Shown in pieces: positions 41,934-50,688 of a DNA stretch of 64,000 bases; within the stretch, counting starts at the first letter, position 1, and each line of letters opens with the position of its first letter. Made by a program: the position numbers and the translations under genes. The DNA comes from an uncultured Sphingomonas sp. (GTDB taxonomy: Bacteria; Pseudomonadota; Alphaproteobacteria; Sphingomonadales; Sphingomonadaceae), in assembly GCA_913775315.1 (NCBI GenBank), contig CAJYIX010000023.1:1-64000 (forward strand). The letters run 5' to 3'. The notes below the pieces were generated by a model, which did not search any database, had not been told where the DNA came from, and saw nothing but the letters and a program-made list of their open reading frames with translations.

Positions 41934-43221
41934 TGCCCAGCTTCGCAAGCGTGCCGCGCGGCACCAGCAGGAACGCGGTCCCCCGCGCGGTCAGCCCGCC
42001 GGCGAACGCTCGCGCATCCTCGCCCGCGCCCCAGAAGGTGTCGAAGCGGTTGGCGCCCTTGATCGCGCCGCCAGTATCCTGCGCCACCCACAGCCCGCTC
42101 GCCTCCGCCCGGTCGAGCGACAGGAATACGGGCGCGCCCAGCGGCACGAACCGCGGGTCGGTCGCGACGCTGCCGTTCGCGGTCACCGGCACGCCCATCG
42201 CGCCCAGCGGCCCCGGCCCGGTCAGTTCGCGGAAGAACACATAGCTCTTGTTCTCGCGCATCAGCGCCTGACCCTCGGCCGGGTTTGCGCGCAGATAGGC
42301 CATGATCCCCTGCATCGACGCCTGCCCCGGCTGGACCAGGCCGCGGTCGCGCATCAGCGCGCCGATGCCGGTGTAGGCGCGGCCGTTCTGGCTGGCATAG
42401 CCGATCCGCATCACGCCGCCGTCGGGCAGGTGCAGACGGCCCGATCCCTGGACCTGAAGGAAGAACAGCTCGACCGGATCGGCGGCATAGGCGATCACCG
42501 GCGCACGGCCGGCGAGCGCGCCATTCTCGATCTCGGTCCGGTCAGGATAGGGGACGAAGCGATTGCCCTCAACCCGCCCGCGGATCTTGCGACCGGCGAG
42601 GTCGGTGGCGAAGGGCGAGAGGTCGACCTCGACCAGGTCGCTAGGCACGCCGTAGATCGGCGTCTCGTAACCTGCGCGGCGGGTGCGGCTGCCGCGAATC
42701 TCGGGCTCGTAATAGCCGGTGGCGAAGGCACGGCCATCGGCGATCTGCGCCGTCTCGAACTGCTGCCGAAAAAATCCGAGCGCATCGGCGGCCTGCCCCG
42801 CCGCGGCGCAGGCTGGCGCCCAGTCTGTCCCCTGCGTTAAGCCGGTCACGTCGACCCGCTTTTGCAGCGATGCGCAGGACAGGCGGAATGCCGCCAGCGC
42901 CCTCTGTGCCGCGGCGGCATCGATCGGCAGCGACGCGACCGACGGCCCGGCGACCCAGCCGGCCGCGACGGCGCTCGTCGCATCCGCGGGCGCGGCGGCG
43001 GCGGGGATCGCCGGCATCGGCGTGGCGGGCGTGCCGATCTTCACGCCCGGCGTGTAGCGGGTAGCGCTCGGGCTGATGAGCGCCGACCGCGCAGCACGCT
43101 GCTGCGCGGGCGGCGGTGCCCCACGATCGATCCCAGCGGGCACGATCGCGTTCGAACACGCGCTCGCCAAAAACAGCGGCAATGCAGCGACGCCGACGCG
43201 CCGCGCCCCCCAAGCGCGCAT
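41908..43221 (-). CDS. mltA: Membrane-bound lytic murein transglycosylase A
   Basis: A 437-residue exported enzyme cleaving peptidoglycan to 1,6-anhydro products. The N-terminus (RRVGVAALPLFLASACSNA) is a lipoprotein signal. Family text: GYYEPEIRGSRTR, EVDLSPFATDL, IAYAADPVELFFLQVQGSG, IGYASQNGRAYTGIG and the 3D-domain end VAQDTGGAIKGANRFDTFWGAG with catalytic Asp. The ATG at 43221 follows AAAGGGA. It lies between the Tim44-like gene and the Smr gene. Confidence 0.94.
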   Translation of the reverse strand: MRAWGARRVGVAALPLFLASACSNAIVPAGIDRGAPPPAQQRAARSALISPSATRYTPGVKIGTPATPMPAIPAAAAPADATSAVAAGWVAGPSVASLPIDAAAAQRALAAFRLSCASLQKRVDVTGLTQGTDWAPACAAAGQAADALGFFRQQFETAQIADGRAFATGYYEPEIRGSRTRRAGYETPIYGVPSDLVEVDLSPFATDLAGRKIRGRVEGNRFVPYPDRTEIENGALAGRAPVIAYAADPVELFFLQVQGSGRLHLPDGGVMRIGYASQNGRAYTGIGALMRDRGLVQPGQASMQGIMAYLRANPAEGQALMRENKSYVFFRELTGPGPLGAMGVPVTANGSVATDPRFVPLGAPVFLSLDRAEASGLWVAQDTGGAIKGANRFDTFWGAGEDARAFAGGLTARGTAFLLVPRGTLAKLGNGRAPARP

Positions 43222-43231
43222 CGGGTCCCTT

Positions 43232-43882
43232 TCAGGCTTCGTCGGTTTCGGCGAGCTTCCAGTTCGGATCGTCGCTGCGCAGGCGGCGGACGAACGTCCA
43301 GACGTCGTGCGTCTCGACCGCATCGGTCAGCGAGCCGGCGACGACGTTGCCCTCGCTGTCGCGCGTCACCGCGGCGATATCGGCGTCGAAGCGCACCGTG
43401 ATCCGCGCTGCCTGCCCCTCGAGCGCCGCATCCGCGATAACCGCACGCTCGATCGAGACGAGGCGGTTTTCCAAGGTCTGGCCTTCGGCCTCGCGCGCGT
43501 CGATCGCGGCGACGAACGCCGCCTTAACGTCGGGTTCGGTCAGCCAGTCGAGCGTTTCGCGATCGCCCTTCCAGAACGCCTCGAGGATCATGCGATACGC
43601 GCCCTTTGCGCCGTCGAGGAACTGGACGACGTCGAAGTTCGAATCGGCACCGACGATCGCGCGCACGCCCTGTTCGGCACGCCCCTCGATCGAGCGCGTC
43701 GCCGCCTCGCGCGGGGCGGGTTCGGCATCGATCGTGCGCGGCTGTGGCCGGGCAATCGACGCGCCGTCCTCGGCCGGCTTGGGCAGCGGTTGGTGATGCC
43801 CCGTCCGCTTGCCCAGGACCGAATAGAGCCGAAGCGCGAGGAAACCCGCGATCATGGCCAGGACGATGACGTATAGAAGCAC
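43232..43882 (-). CDS. Tim44-like domain protein
   Basis: A 216-residue protein: N-terminal membrane helix (LLYVIVLAMIAGFLAL), a charged Pro-rich linker, then a Tim44/MRPL45-like domain (FDVVQFLDGAKGAYRMILEAFWKGD, ADAALEGQAARITVRFDAD, VWTFVRRL). In alphaproteobacteria these proteins are relatives of the mitochondrial import subunit and are linked to membrane-protein work; precise role unknown here. GTG start with GGAGG four bases upstream. Divergent from secB, a suggestive pairing with protein export. Confidence 0.85.
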   Translation of the reverse strand: MLLYVIVLAMIAGFLALRLYSVLGKRTGHHQPLPKPAEDGASIARPQPRTIDAEPAPREAATRSIEGRAEQGVRAIVGADSNFDVVQFLDGAKGAYRMILEAFWKGDRETLDWLTEPDVKAAFVAAIDAREAEGQTLENRLVSIERAVIADAALEGQAARITVRFDADIAAVTRDSEGNVVAGSLTDAVETHDVWTFVRRLRSDDPNWKLAETDEA

Positions 43883-44051
43883 CGGACCTCCGATAGATTA
43901 GGCGTCCAACATAGGCGCGTGGCGCGCCGGATTCAAACGATCCCGGCACCTGCCCTTAACCCATCGTTGAACTGGTCCGTTCCCGCTGCTAGTCGCCGCG
44001 CTTTCGCGGGGGTGGCGACGACTGCCCGCCCCGGCCTTATTCGACGAGGAT

Positions 44052-44567
44052 ATGATGGACGAGCAAGACCAGGGCTTCGACGCGAACGCGCCCCTTCCCA
44101 ACGGCGTGGACGATGCGCCCGCCGCCAACGTCCTGTCGCAGTACGTCAAGGACCTGTCGTTCGAGAACCCGAACGCCCCCGCCATCTACCAGTCGCAGGG
44201 CGCGCCCAAGCTCGACGTCCAGTTCAACATCGGCGCGACGATGGTGGGCGAGGACGTGCACGAGGTCGTGCTGAAGGTCGAGGCGCGCGGCGAGGTCGAC
44301 GGCCGCGTCATGTACCTGTGCGAGCTCTCCTATGCCGGCCTGTTCGGCCTGCGCAACATTCCCGAGGAGCATCTTCAGCCGTTCCTGCTGGGCGAAGCGC
44401 CGCGCATCCTGTTCCCGTTCGCGCGTCGCGTCCTGGCCGACGCGGTGCGCGACGGCGGCTTCCCGCCGCTCCTCCTCGAGCCGATCGACTTCGGCGCGCT
44501 CTATTTCGCACAGGCGCAGGCCGCCGCCGAACAGGGCGAGATCAGCGGCGAAATCGGCAACGCCTGA
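44052..44567 (+). CDS. secB: Protein-export chaperone SecB
   Basis: A 171-residue cytoplasmic chaperone that keeps preproteins unfolded for SecA. Text: VLSQYVKDLSFENPNAP, YQSQGAPKLDVQFNIGA, VVLKVEARGEVDGRVMYLCELSYAGLFGL, ILFPFARRVLADAVRDGGFPPLLLEPIDFGALY. The tail is Glu/Ala-rich. Two adjacent ATGs at 44052 and 44055. Confidence 0.97.
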   Translation: MMDEQDQGFDANAPLPNGVDDAPAANVLSQYVKDLSFENPNAPAIYQSQGAPKLDVQFNIGATMVGEDVHEVVLKVEARGEVDGRVMYLCELSYAGLFGLRNIPEEHLQPFLLGEAPRILFPFARRVLADAVRDGGFPPLLLEPIDFGALYFAQAQAAAEQGEISGEIGNA

Positions 44568-44600
44568 CGAACCGGCCGGCGCGCGGGTGCGAGTGAAAGC

Positions 44601-46169
44601 ATGAACCTCGTCCGCGCGCTGGGGTCGGTCGGCGGCCTGACGCTGGCCAGCCGCGTGCTCGCGCTGGTGCGCGACACGCTGCAGGCGGCCTATATCGGCG
44701 CGAGCTTCGCCTCCGACGCCTTCTTCGTCGCGTTTCGCCTGCCCAACATGTTCCGCGCGCTGTTTGCCGAGGGGGCGTTCGCCTCGGCCTTCATCCCACT
44801 GTTCAACCAGAAGGTGGGCGAAGACGGCGACCTCGCCCCCGCCATCGCCTTTGCCGAGCGGGCACTCGCCTGGCTGTTCCCGATCCTCGCGGCGATGACG
44901 GCGATCATGATCCTCGCCGCCTGGCCGCTGACCTGGGTGCTGGCGGGCGGGTTCGAGCGGCAGCAGCCCTCGGCGAGCGACTTTGCGTTCGCGGTCACGC
45001 TGTCGCGGATCACCATCCCCTATCTCTTCCTCATCTCGCTCGCCTCGCTGCTGGGCGGCATCCTCAATTCGCTAGACCGTTTCTGGGTCAATGCGGCTGC
45101 GCCGATCCTGCTCAACATCTCGATGGTAAGTGCGCTCTGGTTCCTCCACGGCGACCCGTACGAGACCGCGCGGGTTCAGGCGTGGGCAGTGACCGCGGGC
45201 GGCGCGCTGCAATTGGGCTGGCTGGCGCTCGCCTGTCGCCGCGCGGGCGTGAAGCTCAGCCTTCGCGTGCCCCGCGTGGACGACGACGTGAAGCGGCTCT
45301 TGAAGCTGATCCTGCCCGCCGCAGCGGGCGCGGGCGCGGCGCAGATCAATCTCGCCATTTCGACCGCGCTCGCCGGCTGGCTGTTGGCCGAGGGGTCCAT
45401 CTCGGCGATCAACTATGCCGACCGCGTCAACCAGCTGCCGCTCGGCATGATCGGCATCGGGCTCGGCACGATCCTGCTCCCCACCGTCACGCGCCTGCTT
45501 CGTAAGGGTGACGACGCCCAAGCGATGGAGACGCAGAATCGCGGGATCGAGCTCGCCCTGTTCCTCACCCTCCCTGCCGCAGCCGCGTTCGTCTTCGCGG
45601 CCGAACCGATCGTGCGCGGGCTGTTCGAGCGGGGGCAGTTCGATGCGACCGACACGATCCGCACGGGCTGGGTGCTGTCGGCCTTCTCGATCGGCTTGCC
45701 CTCCTATGTGCTGGTGAAGGTGCTGACGCCGGGCTTCTACGCGCGCGCCGATACGAGGACGCCGGTGCGGCTGGCGATGCTGTCGATCCTCGTCAACATC
45801 GTCGGTAACCTTGCGCTGATCCCGACCGTGGGCATCATCGGATCGGCGCTGTCGACCGCGCTGTCGTCGAGTCTCAACGTCGCGATGCTGTACAAGACGT
45901 TGAAGAAGCGCGGGCATTTCGCCGCCGATGCACAGCTTCGCCGGCGAATCCCGCGGCTAGCCATCGCCGCGCTGGCGATGGGCGGAGCGCTTTATTTCAT
46001 CAAGCCGTGGTTCGCGCCCTATACGCACGGTTCGCTGCTGACCACGCTGCCCGCCCTGGCCGTGCTGGTCGGCATCGGTGTCGCCATCTATGCGATCGCC
46101 TGTTTCGCGACGGGCGCGTTCCGACCCGCCGATATCAAGACGCTCATCCGCCGCCGCTCCACCGACTAG
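44601..46169 (+). CDS. murJ: Lipid II flippase MurJ
   Basis: A 522-residue multi-helix membrane protein that moves lipid II across the inner membrane. Start MNLVRALGSVGGLTLASRVLALVRDTL, then AFRLPNMFRALFAEGAFASAFIPLFNQ, GGILNSLDRFW, INYADRVNQLPLGMIGIGLGTILLP and FYARADTRTPVRLAM are the family signature. It is followed 10 bases later by trpS. Confidence 0.97.
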   Translation: MNLVRALGSVGGLTLASRVLALVRDTLQAAYIGASFASDAFFVAFRLPNMFRALFAEGAFASAFIPLFNQKVGEDGDLAPAIAFAERALAWLFPILAAMTAIMILAAWPLTWVLAGGFERQQPSASDFAFAVTLSRITIPYLFLISLASLLGGILNSLDRFWVNAAAPILLNISMVSALWFLHGDPYETARVQAWAVTAGGALQLGWLALACRRAGVKLSLRVPRVDDDVKRLLKLILPAAAGAGAAQINLAISTALAGWLLAEGSISAINYADRVNQLPLGMIGIGLGTILLPTVTRLLRKGDDAQAMETQNRGIELALFLTLPAAAAFVFAAEPIVRGLFERGQFDATDTIRTGWVLSAFSIGLPSYVLVKVLTPGFYARADTRTPVRLAMLSILVNIVGNLALIPTVGIIGSALSTALSSSLNVAMLYKTLKKRGHFAADAQLRRRIPRLAIAALAMGGALYFIKPWFAPYTHGSLLTTLPALAVLVGIGVAIYAIACFATGAFRPADIKTLIRRRSTD

Positions 46170-46179
46170 GACAAGACCC

Positions 46180-47187
46180 ATGCGTATCGTCTCGGGCATT
46201 CAGACCACCGGCAACCTGCACCTTGGCAATTATCTGGGCGCGATCCGCAACTGGGTCGCTATGCAGGACGCGATGGCGCCGGGCGACGACTGCCTGTTCT
46301 TCCTCGCCGACCTGCACGCGCTGACCGTGCATCAGGAGCCGGCGCAACTGGCGTCCGCGACGATCGAGATGGCGGCGACGCTGATTGCAGCGGGCATCGA
46401 CACGGACCGTTCGATCCTGTTCAATCAGGCGCGCGTGCCTGCGCATTCGGAGCTGTGCTGGCTGCTCGGCGGTACCGCCCGCATGGGCTGGCTCAATCGC
46501 ATGACGCAGTGGAAGGACAAGGCGGGCAAGAACCGCGAGGGCGCGAGCGTCGGCCTGTTCACCTATCCCGTGCTCCAAGCCGCCGACGTGCTCGTCTATC
46601 AGGCGACGCATGTGCCCGTGGGCGAGGACCAGAAACAGCATCTGGAGCTGGCACGCGATATCGCCACCAAGTTCAACCTCGACTTCAACGTCGAGCTCTT
46701 CCCCCTGCCCGAACCGATCATCCCGGCCGAGGCACCGCGGATCATGTCCCTGCGCGATGGGACGGCGAAGATGTCGAAGTCCGACCCCAGCGACATGAGC
46801 CGCATCAACCTGATCGACAGCGACGACCTGATCGCGAGCAAGGTGAAGAAGGCCAAGACCGATCCCGAGCCGCTGCCCGAGACGATCGAGGGGCTGGCCG
46901 AGCGCCCCGAGGCGCGCAACCTCGTGACGATCTATGCCGCGTTGGAAGGGCGCACGCCCGCCGAGGTTCTCAGCGAATTCACGGGGCAAGGCTTCGGCGC
47001 GTTCAAGCCGCGCCTCGCCGATCTTACCGTCGCGAAAATTGGCCCGATCCGCGACCGCCTTACCGCGCTACTCGCCGATCGCGGCGAGGTCGCGGCACAG
47101 TTGCGAAAGGGCGCGGCCAGGGCGCAAGCGCTGGCGGCCCCGACGCTGCGCGCGGCACAGGATGCGATGGGGCTTCAGGTCGACTGA
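46180..47187 (+). CDS. trpS: Tryptophanyl-tRNA synthetase
   Basis: A 335-residue class I synthetase charging tRNA-Trp (itself encoded at 24008). HIGH-type motif TGNLHLGNY at residues 10-18, KMSKS in TAKMSKSDPSD, plus CLFFLADLHALT, LLGGTARMGWLNRMTQWKDK and VGEDQKQHLELARDIA. The ATG at 46180 is followed at once by conserved sequence; upstream open frame overlaps murJ. Confidence 0.97.
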   Translation: MRIVSGIQTTGNLHLGNYLGAIRNWVAMQDAMAPGDDCLFFLADLHALTVHQEPAQLASATIEMAATLIAAGIDTDRSILFNQARVPAHSELCWLLGGTARMGWLNRMTQWKDKAGKNREGASVGLFTYPVLQAADVLVYQATHVPVGEDQKQHLELARDIATKFNLDFNVELFPLPEPIIPAEAPRIMSLRDGTAKMSKSDPSDMSRINLIDSDDLIASKVKKAKTDPEPLPETIEGLAERPEARNLVTIYAALEGRTPAEVLSEFTGQGFGAFKPRLADLTVAKIGPIRDRLTALLADRGEVAAQLRKGAARAQALAAPTLRAAQDAMGLQVD

Positions 47188-47199
47188 AGCCCCGCCGGC

Positions 47200-47511
47200 T
47201 TAGTAGCGCGGCGTCGCCTTGTCCAGTTTCCGGAAATAGGCGATGCGCGCCTCTCGCGTGGGCAGCGCGCGCAGCTCGACCTCGGCATTCGGATTAGCGG
47301 CGAGGATGCGGTTGATCCGGTCGCGACGGAGGCGCTGATACTCTTCCTGATTCGAAGCACGGATGCGCGGATCGGGATCGTGCCCGAAATTGTAGCCGAC
47401 CGCCGGCAGGCCCGCGCCCGAGACGCTGCCCGGCGTGACCTGCGGTGAAATCTGGGCGGAGGCGCCCCCCGAAATGCCAAGGGCAAGCAGTCCGATCAAC
47501 GCGTAACGCAT
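47200..47511 (-). CDS. Small exported hypothetical protein
   Basis: A 103-residue protein: signal peptide (MRYALIGLLALGISGGASA), then a Gly/Pro-rich part and a basic helical end (NQEEYQRLRRDRINRIL, LRALPTREARIAYFRKLDKA). I do not recognise a family. GAGG precedes the ATG at 47511. It is convergent with trpS and lies downstream of dnaA on the same strand. Confidence 0.75.
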   Translation of the reverse strand: MRYALIGLLALGISGGASAQISPQVTPGSVSGAGLPAVGYNFGHDPDPRIRASNQEEYQRLRRDRINRILAANPNAEVELRALPTREARIAYFRKLDKATPRY

Positions 47512-47578
47512 GACGACCTCCAGCAAGACACCTGTGTCCATACAGGCTATGCCGAGGTCAACGCATTGACAAGCGGTC

Positions 47579-49021
47579 CTATCCCTCGAGCTGGCGCAGC
47601 AGCCCGCGGACGGCGGTGTCGATCTCGCGGTCCTTGTCGCGCAGTTCCTCGATCCGCTTGACTGCGTGGATGACGGTCGAATGGTCGCGGTTACCGAACT
47701 TGCGGCCGATCTCGGGCAGGCTGCGGGTCGTCAGCTTCTTGGCGAGGTACATCGCGATCTGGCGCGGGCGGGCGATCGCGACCGCGCGGCGCTCGGACAC
47801 GAGATCGAGCTGCTTGACCTCGAAATGCGCCGACACCGCCTTCTGGATTTCGTCGATGGTGATCCGGCGCTGCGGGCCCTTCAGCACTTCGCCCAGCGTC
47901 TGGAGCGCGAAGTCCATCGTCACCGCCTCCCCGATCAGCTGCGCATAGGCGACGAGGCGGTTGAGCGCCCCCTCGAGCTCGCGAATGTTCGCTGTGATCC
48001 GCATCGCCAGCAGCTCGAGCACTTCGTCGGGCACGCCGACCTGCGGCATCTCGGCCACCTTGGCAGCCAGTATAGCCCGCCGGAGCGCATATTCGGGCGG
48101 CCGGATGTCGGCGACCAGGCCCGAGGCGAGCCGGCCGACCAGCTTGGAGTCGATCCCCTCCAGCATCCGCGGACTGCGGTCGGCACAGATGACCAGCCGC
48201 TTCCCCATCGTCATGAACTCGTTGACGGTGTGGAAGCATTCTTCCTGCGTCGAATCCTTGCCGGCGATGAATTGCAGGTCGTCGATGACGAGCAGGTCGA
48301 CGCTGCGCAGCCGCGCCTTGAACGCGAAAGTATCGCGCTCGCGCACCGCCTTCACGAACTCGAACATGAAGCGCTCGGCGGGCATGTAGATCGCGGTGCC
48401 GGCGGGATGCGCCTCGAGGAACGCATGGCCGATCGCGTGGGCCAGGTGCGTTTTGCCCTGCCCCGTCGCACCGTGAAGGTAGAGCGGGCTGAACCGGACC
48501 GGCCCTTCGGCCGCGAGCAGCCGCGCGGCGTTGAACGCGACCTGGTTGGTGGCGTCGGGGACGAACCGGTCGAAGGTAAAGCGCGGGTCGAACGCGAATC
48601 GCTCGCCCTCGCGTGCGGGGCGGGCAGGCGCGGCGGCCAGCGGGCGATCGGCGCTCAGCACACGCGGCATCGCCGGCGCGGGCGCGGCGGTTGTGGCAGG
48701 CGATTCGTCGTTGGCGATCGCAGCCGGCGCCATCGCATTGGTCGAGGTTTCGACGACGACGCTGCGCACGCTCGGCATCGCCTGCCGGAACTCGAGGCGG
48801 AGGCGATCGCCGAAATGGCTCTTCACGTAATTGGTCATGAACGGCGAGGGCAGGCCGATGCGCACGGTCTCGTCATCCGAACCGGCGGCGAGCACCGCGG
48901 GCTTCAGCCACTGGTCGAAGACCTTCGCGCCTGACTGGCTGCGCAAATTGCGGCGCACCCGGTCCCAGGCATCGACGATCGCCGGCGTGGATCGAAGCGG
49001 TTCGTTGCCGTGCACGCGCAC
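47579..49021 (-). CDS. dnaA: Chromosomal replication initiator DnaA
   Basis: A 480-residue AAA+ initiator. Domain I (VRRNLRSQSGAKVFDQWLKP), a variable linker, AAA+ domain with Walker A GATGQGKTHLAHA, Walker B LLVIDDLQFIAGK, and sensor text; domain IV binds DnaA boxes (LVSERRAVAIARPRQIAMYLAKKL, RDHSTVIHAVKRIEE). The start is GTG with GGGAG about five bases upstream. Convergent end with the small exported protein. Its upstream region has a cluster of GANTC sites. Confidence 0.98.
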   Translation of the reverse strand: MRVHGNEPLRSTPAIVDAWDRVRRNLRSQSGAKVFDQWLKPAVLAAGSDDETVRIGLPSPFMTNYVKSHFGDRLRLEFRQAMPSVRSVVVETSTNAMAPAAIANDESPATTAAPAPAMPRVLSADRPLAAAPARPAREGERFAFDPRFTFDRFVPDATNQVAFNAARLLAAEGPVRFSPLYLHGATGQGKTHLAHAIGHAFLEAHPAGTAIYMPAERFMFEFVKAVRERDTFAFKARLRSVDLLVIDDLQFIAGKDSTQEECFHTVNEFMTMGKRLVICADRSPRMLEGIDSKLVGRLASGLVADIRPPEYALRRAILAAKVAEMPQVGVPDEVLELLAMRITANIRELEGALNRLVAYAQLIGEAVTMDFALQTLGEVLKGPQRRITIDEIQKAVSAHFEVKQLDLVSERRAVAIARPRQIAMYLAKKLTTRSLPEIGRKFGNRDHSTVIHAVKRIEELRDKDREIDTAVRGLLRQLEG

Positions 49022-49435
49022 AATTCTCCCTTGTTCCGCAAGACGGGTGTCCTGCGGCCCAGCATTAAAACCAGCGATCGGTTGCCCCCCGCCGGATTCG
49101 CGGAACCCGGCAGTCCCGCTTTCCGACCAAGGCCGGGGTGCACATGACAGCGCAGCGGGAAGACCGTTTTGGAAGCCTGACGGGGATCGATCAAGGCCCG
49201 GCGGTCAACAAATTGAAATATAAAAGGCTTGACGAGCAAACCTGCGGGATAGCGCGGACTTGTCGTATAAGCCTTTGCTTTTATTGGGTTAATTTGAAGG
49301 TTTGGAGCGTCCGAAAAAGCCCGACTCGCCGGGATTCCTAGGCTTCCGATTCGTTCACCATTTCGGGTGCGCGGACACGCGAAAAGCCCCGCCGGCGGAT
49401 GCCGACGGGGCCTCTAACCCTCCGCGAAGCTGCGT
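49022..49435. other. Upstream region of dnaA and downstream region of rpsT
   Basis: A 414-base gene-free stretch. From the right it holds the rpsT terminator (49380-49411), then three GANTC sites within 30 bases (49323-49352), an AT-rich core (49205-49310) that probably holds the dnaA promoters, and a further GANTC at 49095. I see no cluster of TTATCCACA DnaA boxes, so no origin is called. Confidence 0.6.
49380..49411 (-). terminator. Rho-independent terminator of rpsT
   Basis: On the minus strand GCCCCGTCGGC pairs with GCCGGCGGGGC (one G-U pair) around ATCC, followed by TTTTC, about 25 bases past the rpsT stop. Confidence 0.8.
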
Positions 49436-49699
49436 TCAGGCGAGCGCGGCGAGGCGCTTGGTCAGGCGCGAGAACTTGCGCGCCGCGGTATTCTTGTGAA
49501 CGACGCCCTTGGCGACGCCGCGAGCGAGTTCCGGCTGCATCGCCGACATCGCGGCCGTCGCCGCCGCCTTGTCACCCGAAGCGAGCGCCGCCTCGGCCTT
49601 CTTGACGAAGGTGCGGATGCGGCCGACGCGCGCGCCGTTCACTTCCGCCCGGCGCTCGTTACGACGGATACGCTTCTTCGCTTGCGGCGTGTTCGCCAT
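49436..49699 (-). CDS. rpsT: 30S ribosomal protein S20
   Basis: An 87-residue basic, helical ribosomal protein: [52 protein letters not shown]. It binds 16S rRNA early in 30S assembly. The ATG at 49699 begins the conserved text. It lies between mutM and dnaA on the same strand, an arrangement common in alphaproteobacteria, and has its own terminator. Confidence 0.97.
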   Translation of the reverse strand: MANTPQAKKRIRRNERRAEVNGARVGRIRTFVKKAEAALASGDKAAATAAMSAMQPELARGVAKGVVHKNTAARKFSRLTKRLAALA

Positions 49700-49796
49700 G
49701 CCAGTCCTCGAACCTGTAATGTGGGAGAGCAACGCCACGCGGAGCGCCGCTCGGGAAAGCGCGCCCCTTAGCGACCGCGCGGGAAATGGTCAACCG

Positions 49797-50609
49797 TCAA
49801 CGCTGGCATTTGGGGCACCAGAAGGTGGATCGCCCACCCTCGACACGGCGGCGAATCACCGTTCCGCATTCGCACGCCTGCCCCTCACGCCCATAGACGC
49901 GCCATTGCTTGGAGAAATAGCCGAGTTCGCCATCGGGCCGCGCATAGTCGCGAAGCGTCGACCCGCCCGCCTCGATCGCAGCGAGCAGCACCGACCGCAC
50001 CGATTCGGTGAGCAGCTCGAGGCGCTTGGCGCCGATTCGCCCACCTGCCCGCGACGGCGCGATCCCCGCCATGTGCAGCGCCTCGCAAACATAGATGTTG
50101 CCGAGCCCGGCGACCACGCGCTGGTCGAGCAGCAACGCCTTGGCGGGGGCGATACGCCCCTCGAACTGGCGTGCCAGATGCGCCGCATCGAACGATTCGC
50201 CCAGCGGCTCCGGCCCCAGCGCCCCGAACGGTCCCCAGTCCTCGACCTCGGCGGTCGGTACCAGATCGACTGATCCGAACCGCCGGGGGTCGTTGAGCGC
50301 CAGGGTGCGCCCCTCGTCGGTCTCGATCACCAGATGGTCGTGAATCAGCGCCTCGCTCGGATCGACCCGCCAGCGACCCGACATGCCAAGATGGAAGACC
50401 ATCGTGTCGCCGCGATCGGTATGAATGAGCCCGTATTTCGCCCGCCGCCCCAGCCCCGTCACCACCGCGCCCGTCAGCCGCTGGCCGAGGTCGGGGGGCA
50501 GCGGGCGGCGCAGGTCGGGGCGGTTCGCGATCACGCGTGCGATCCGCCGGCCGTGGAGCACGGGGGCGAGGCCGCGCACGGTCGTCTCGACTTCGGGAAG
50601 TTCGGGCAT
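49797..50609 (-). CDS. mutM: Formamidopyrimidine-DNA glycosylase
   Basis: A 270-residue base-excision repair enzyme removing 8-oxoguanine. Catalytic Pro2 and Glu3 in MPELPEVETTVRGL, HLGMSGRW, GNIYVCEAL (DNA-binding Asn), Lys in FDAAHL/KALLLDQ region, and a C-terminal zinc finger with four cysteines (CECG and CPKC). Start is exact because Pro2 must follow the initiator Met. Divergent from ubiE. Confidence 0.97.
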   Translation of the reverse strand: MPELPEVETTVRGLAPVLHGRRIARVIANRPDLRRPLPPDLGQRLTGAVVTGLGRRAKYGLIHTDRGDTMVFHLGMSGRWRVDPSEALIHDHLVIETDEGRTLALNDPRRFGSVDLVPTAEVEDWGPFGALGPEPLGESFDAAHLARQFEGRIAPAKALLLDQRVVAGLGNIYVCEALHMAGIAPSRAGGRIGAKRLELLTESVRSVLLAAIEAGGSTLRDYARPDGELGYFSKQWRVYGREGQACECGTVIRRRVEGGRSTFWCPKCQR

Positions 50610-50688
50610 ACAGGCTTTGGAGCTAGGATGCGCACCCATCCCTCGCAAGACTTGGCAGCGCCCCGCTTTACCGCCATGGACCGATGCC

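Noticed and set aside
47666..48934. 422-codon open frame opposite dnaA
   Set aside because: Antisense shadow of the dnaA gene; no start context and no domain.
49288..49304. CtrA box (TTAA-N7-TTAA) upstream of dnaA
   Set aside because: TTAA is followed seven bases later by GTTT, only a half match.
49022..49435. Replication origin next to dnaA
   Set aside because: No cluster of DnaA boxes or AT-rich 13-mers is visible; in alphaproteobacteria the origin is often not beside dnaA.
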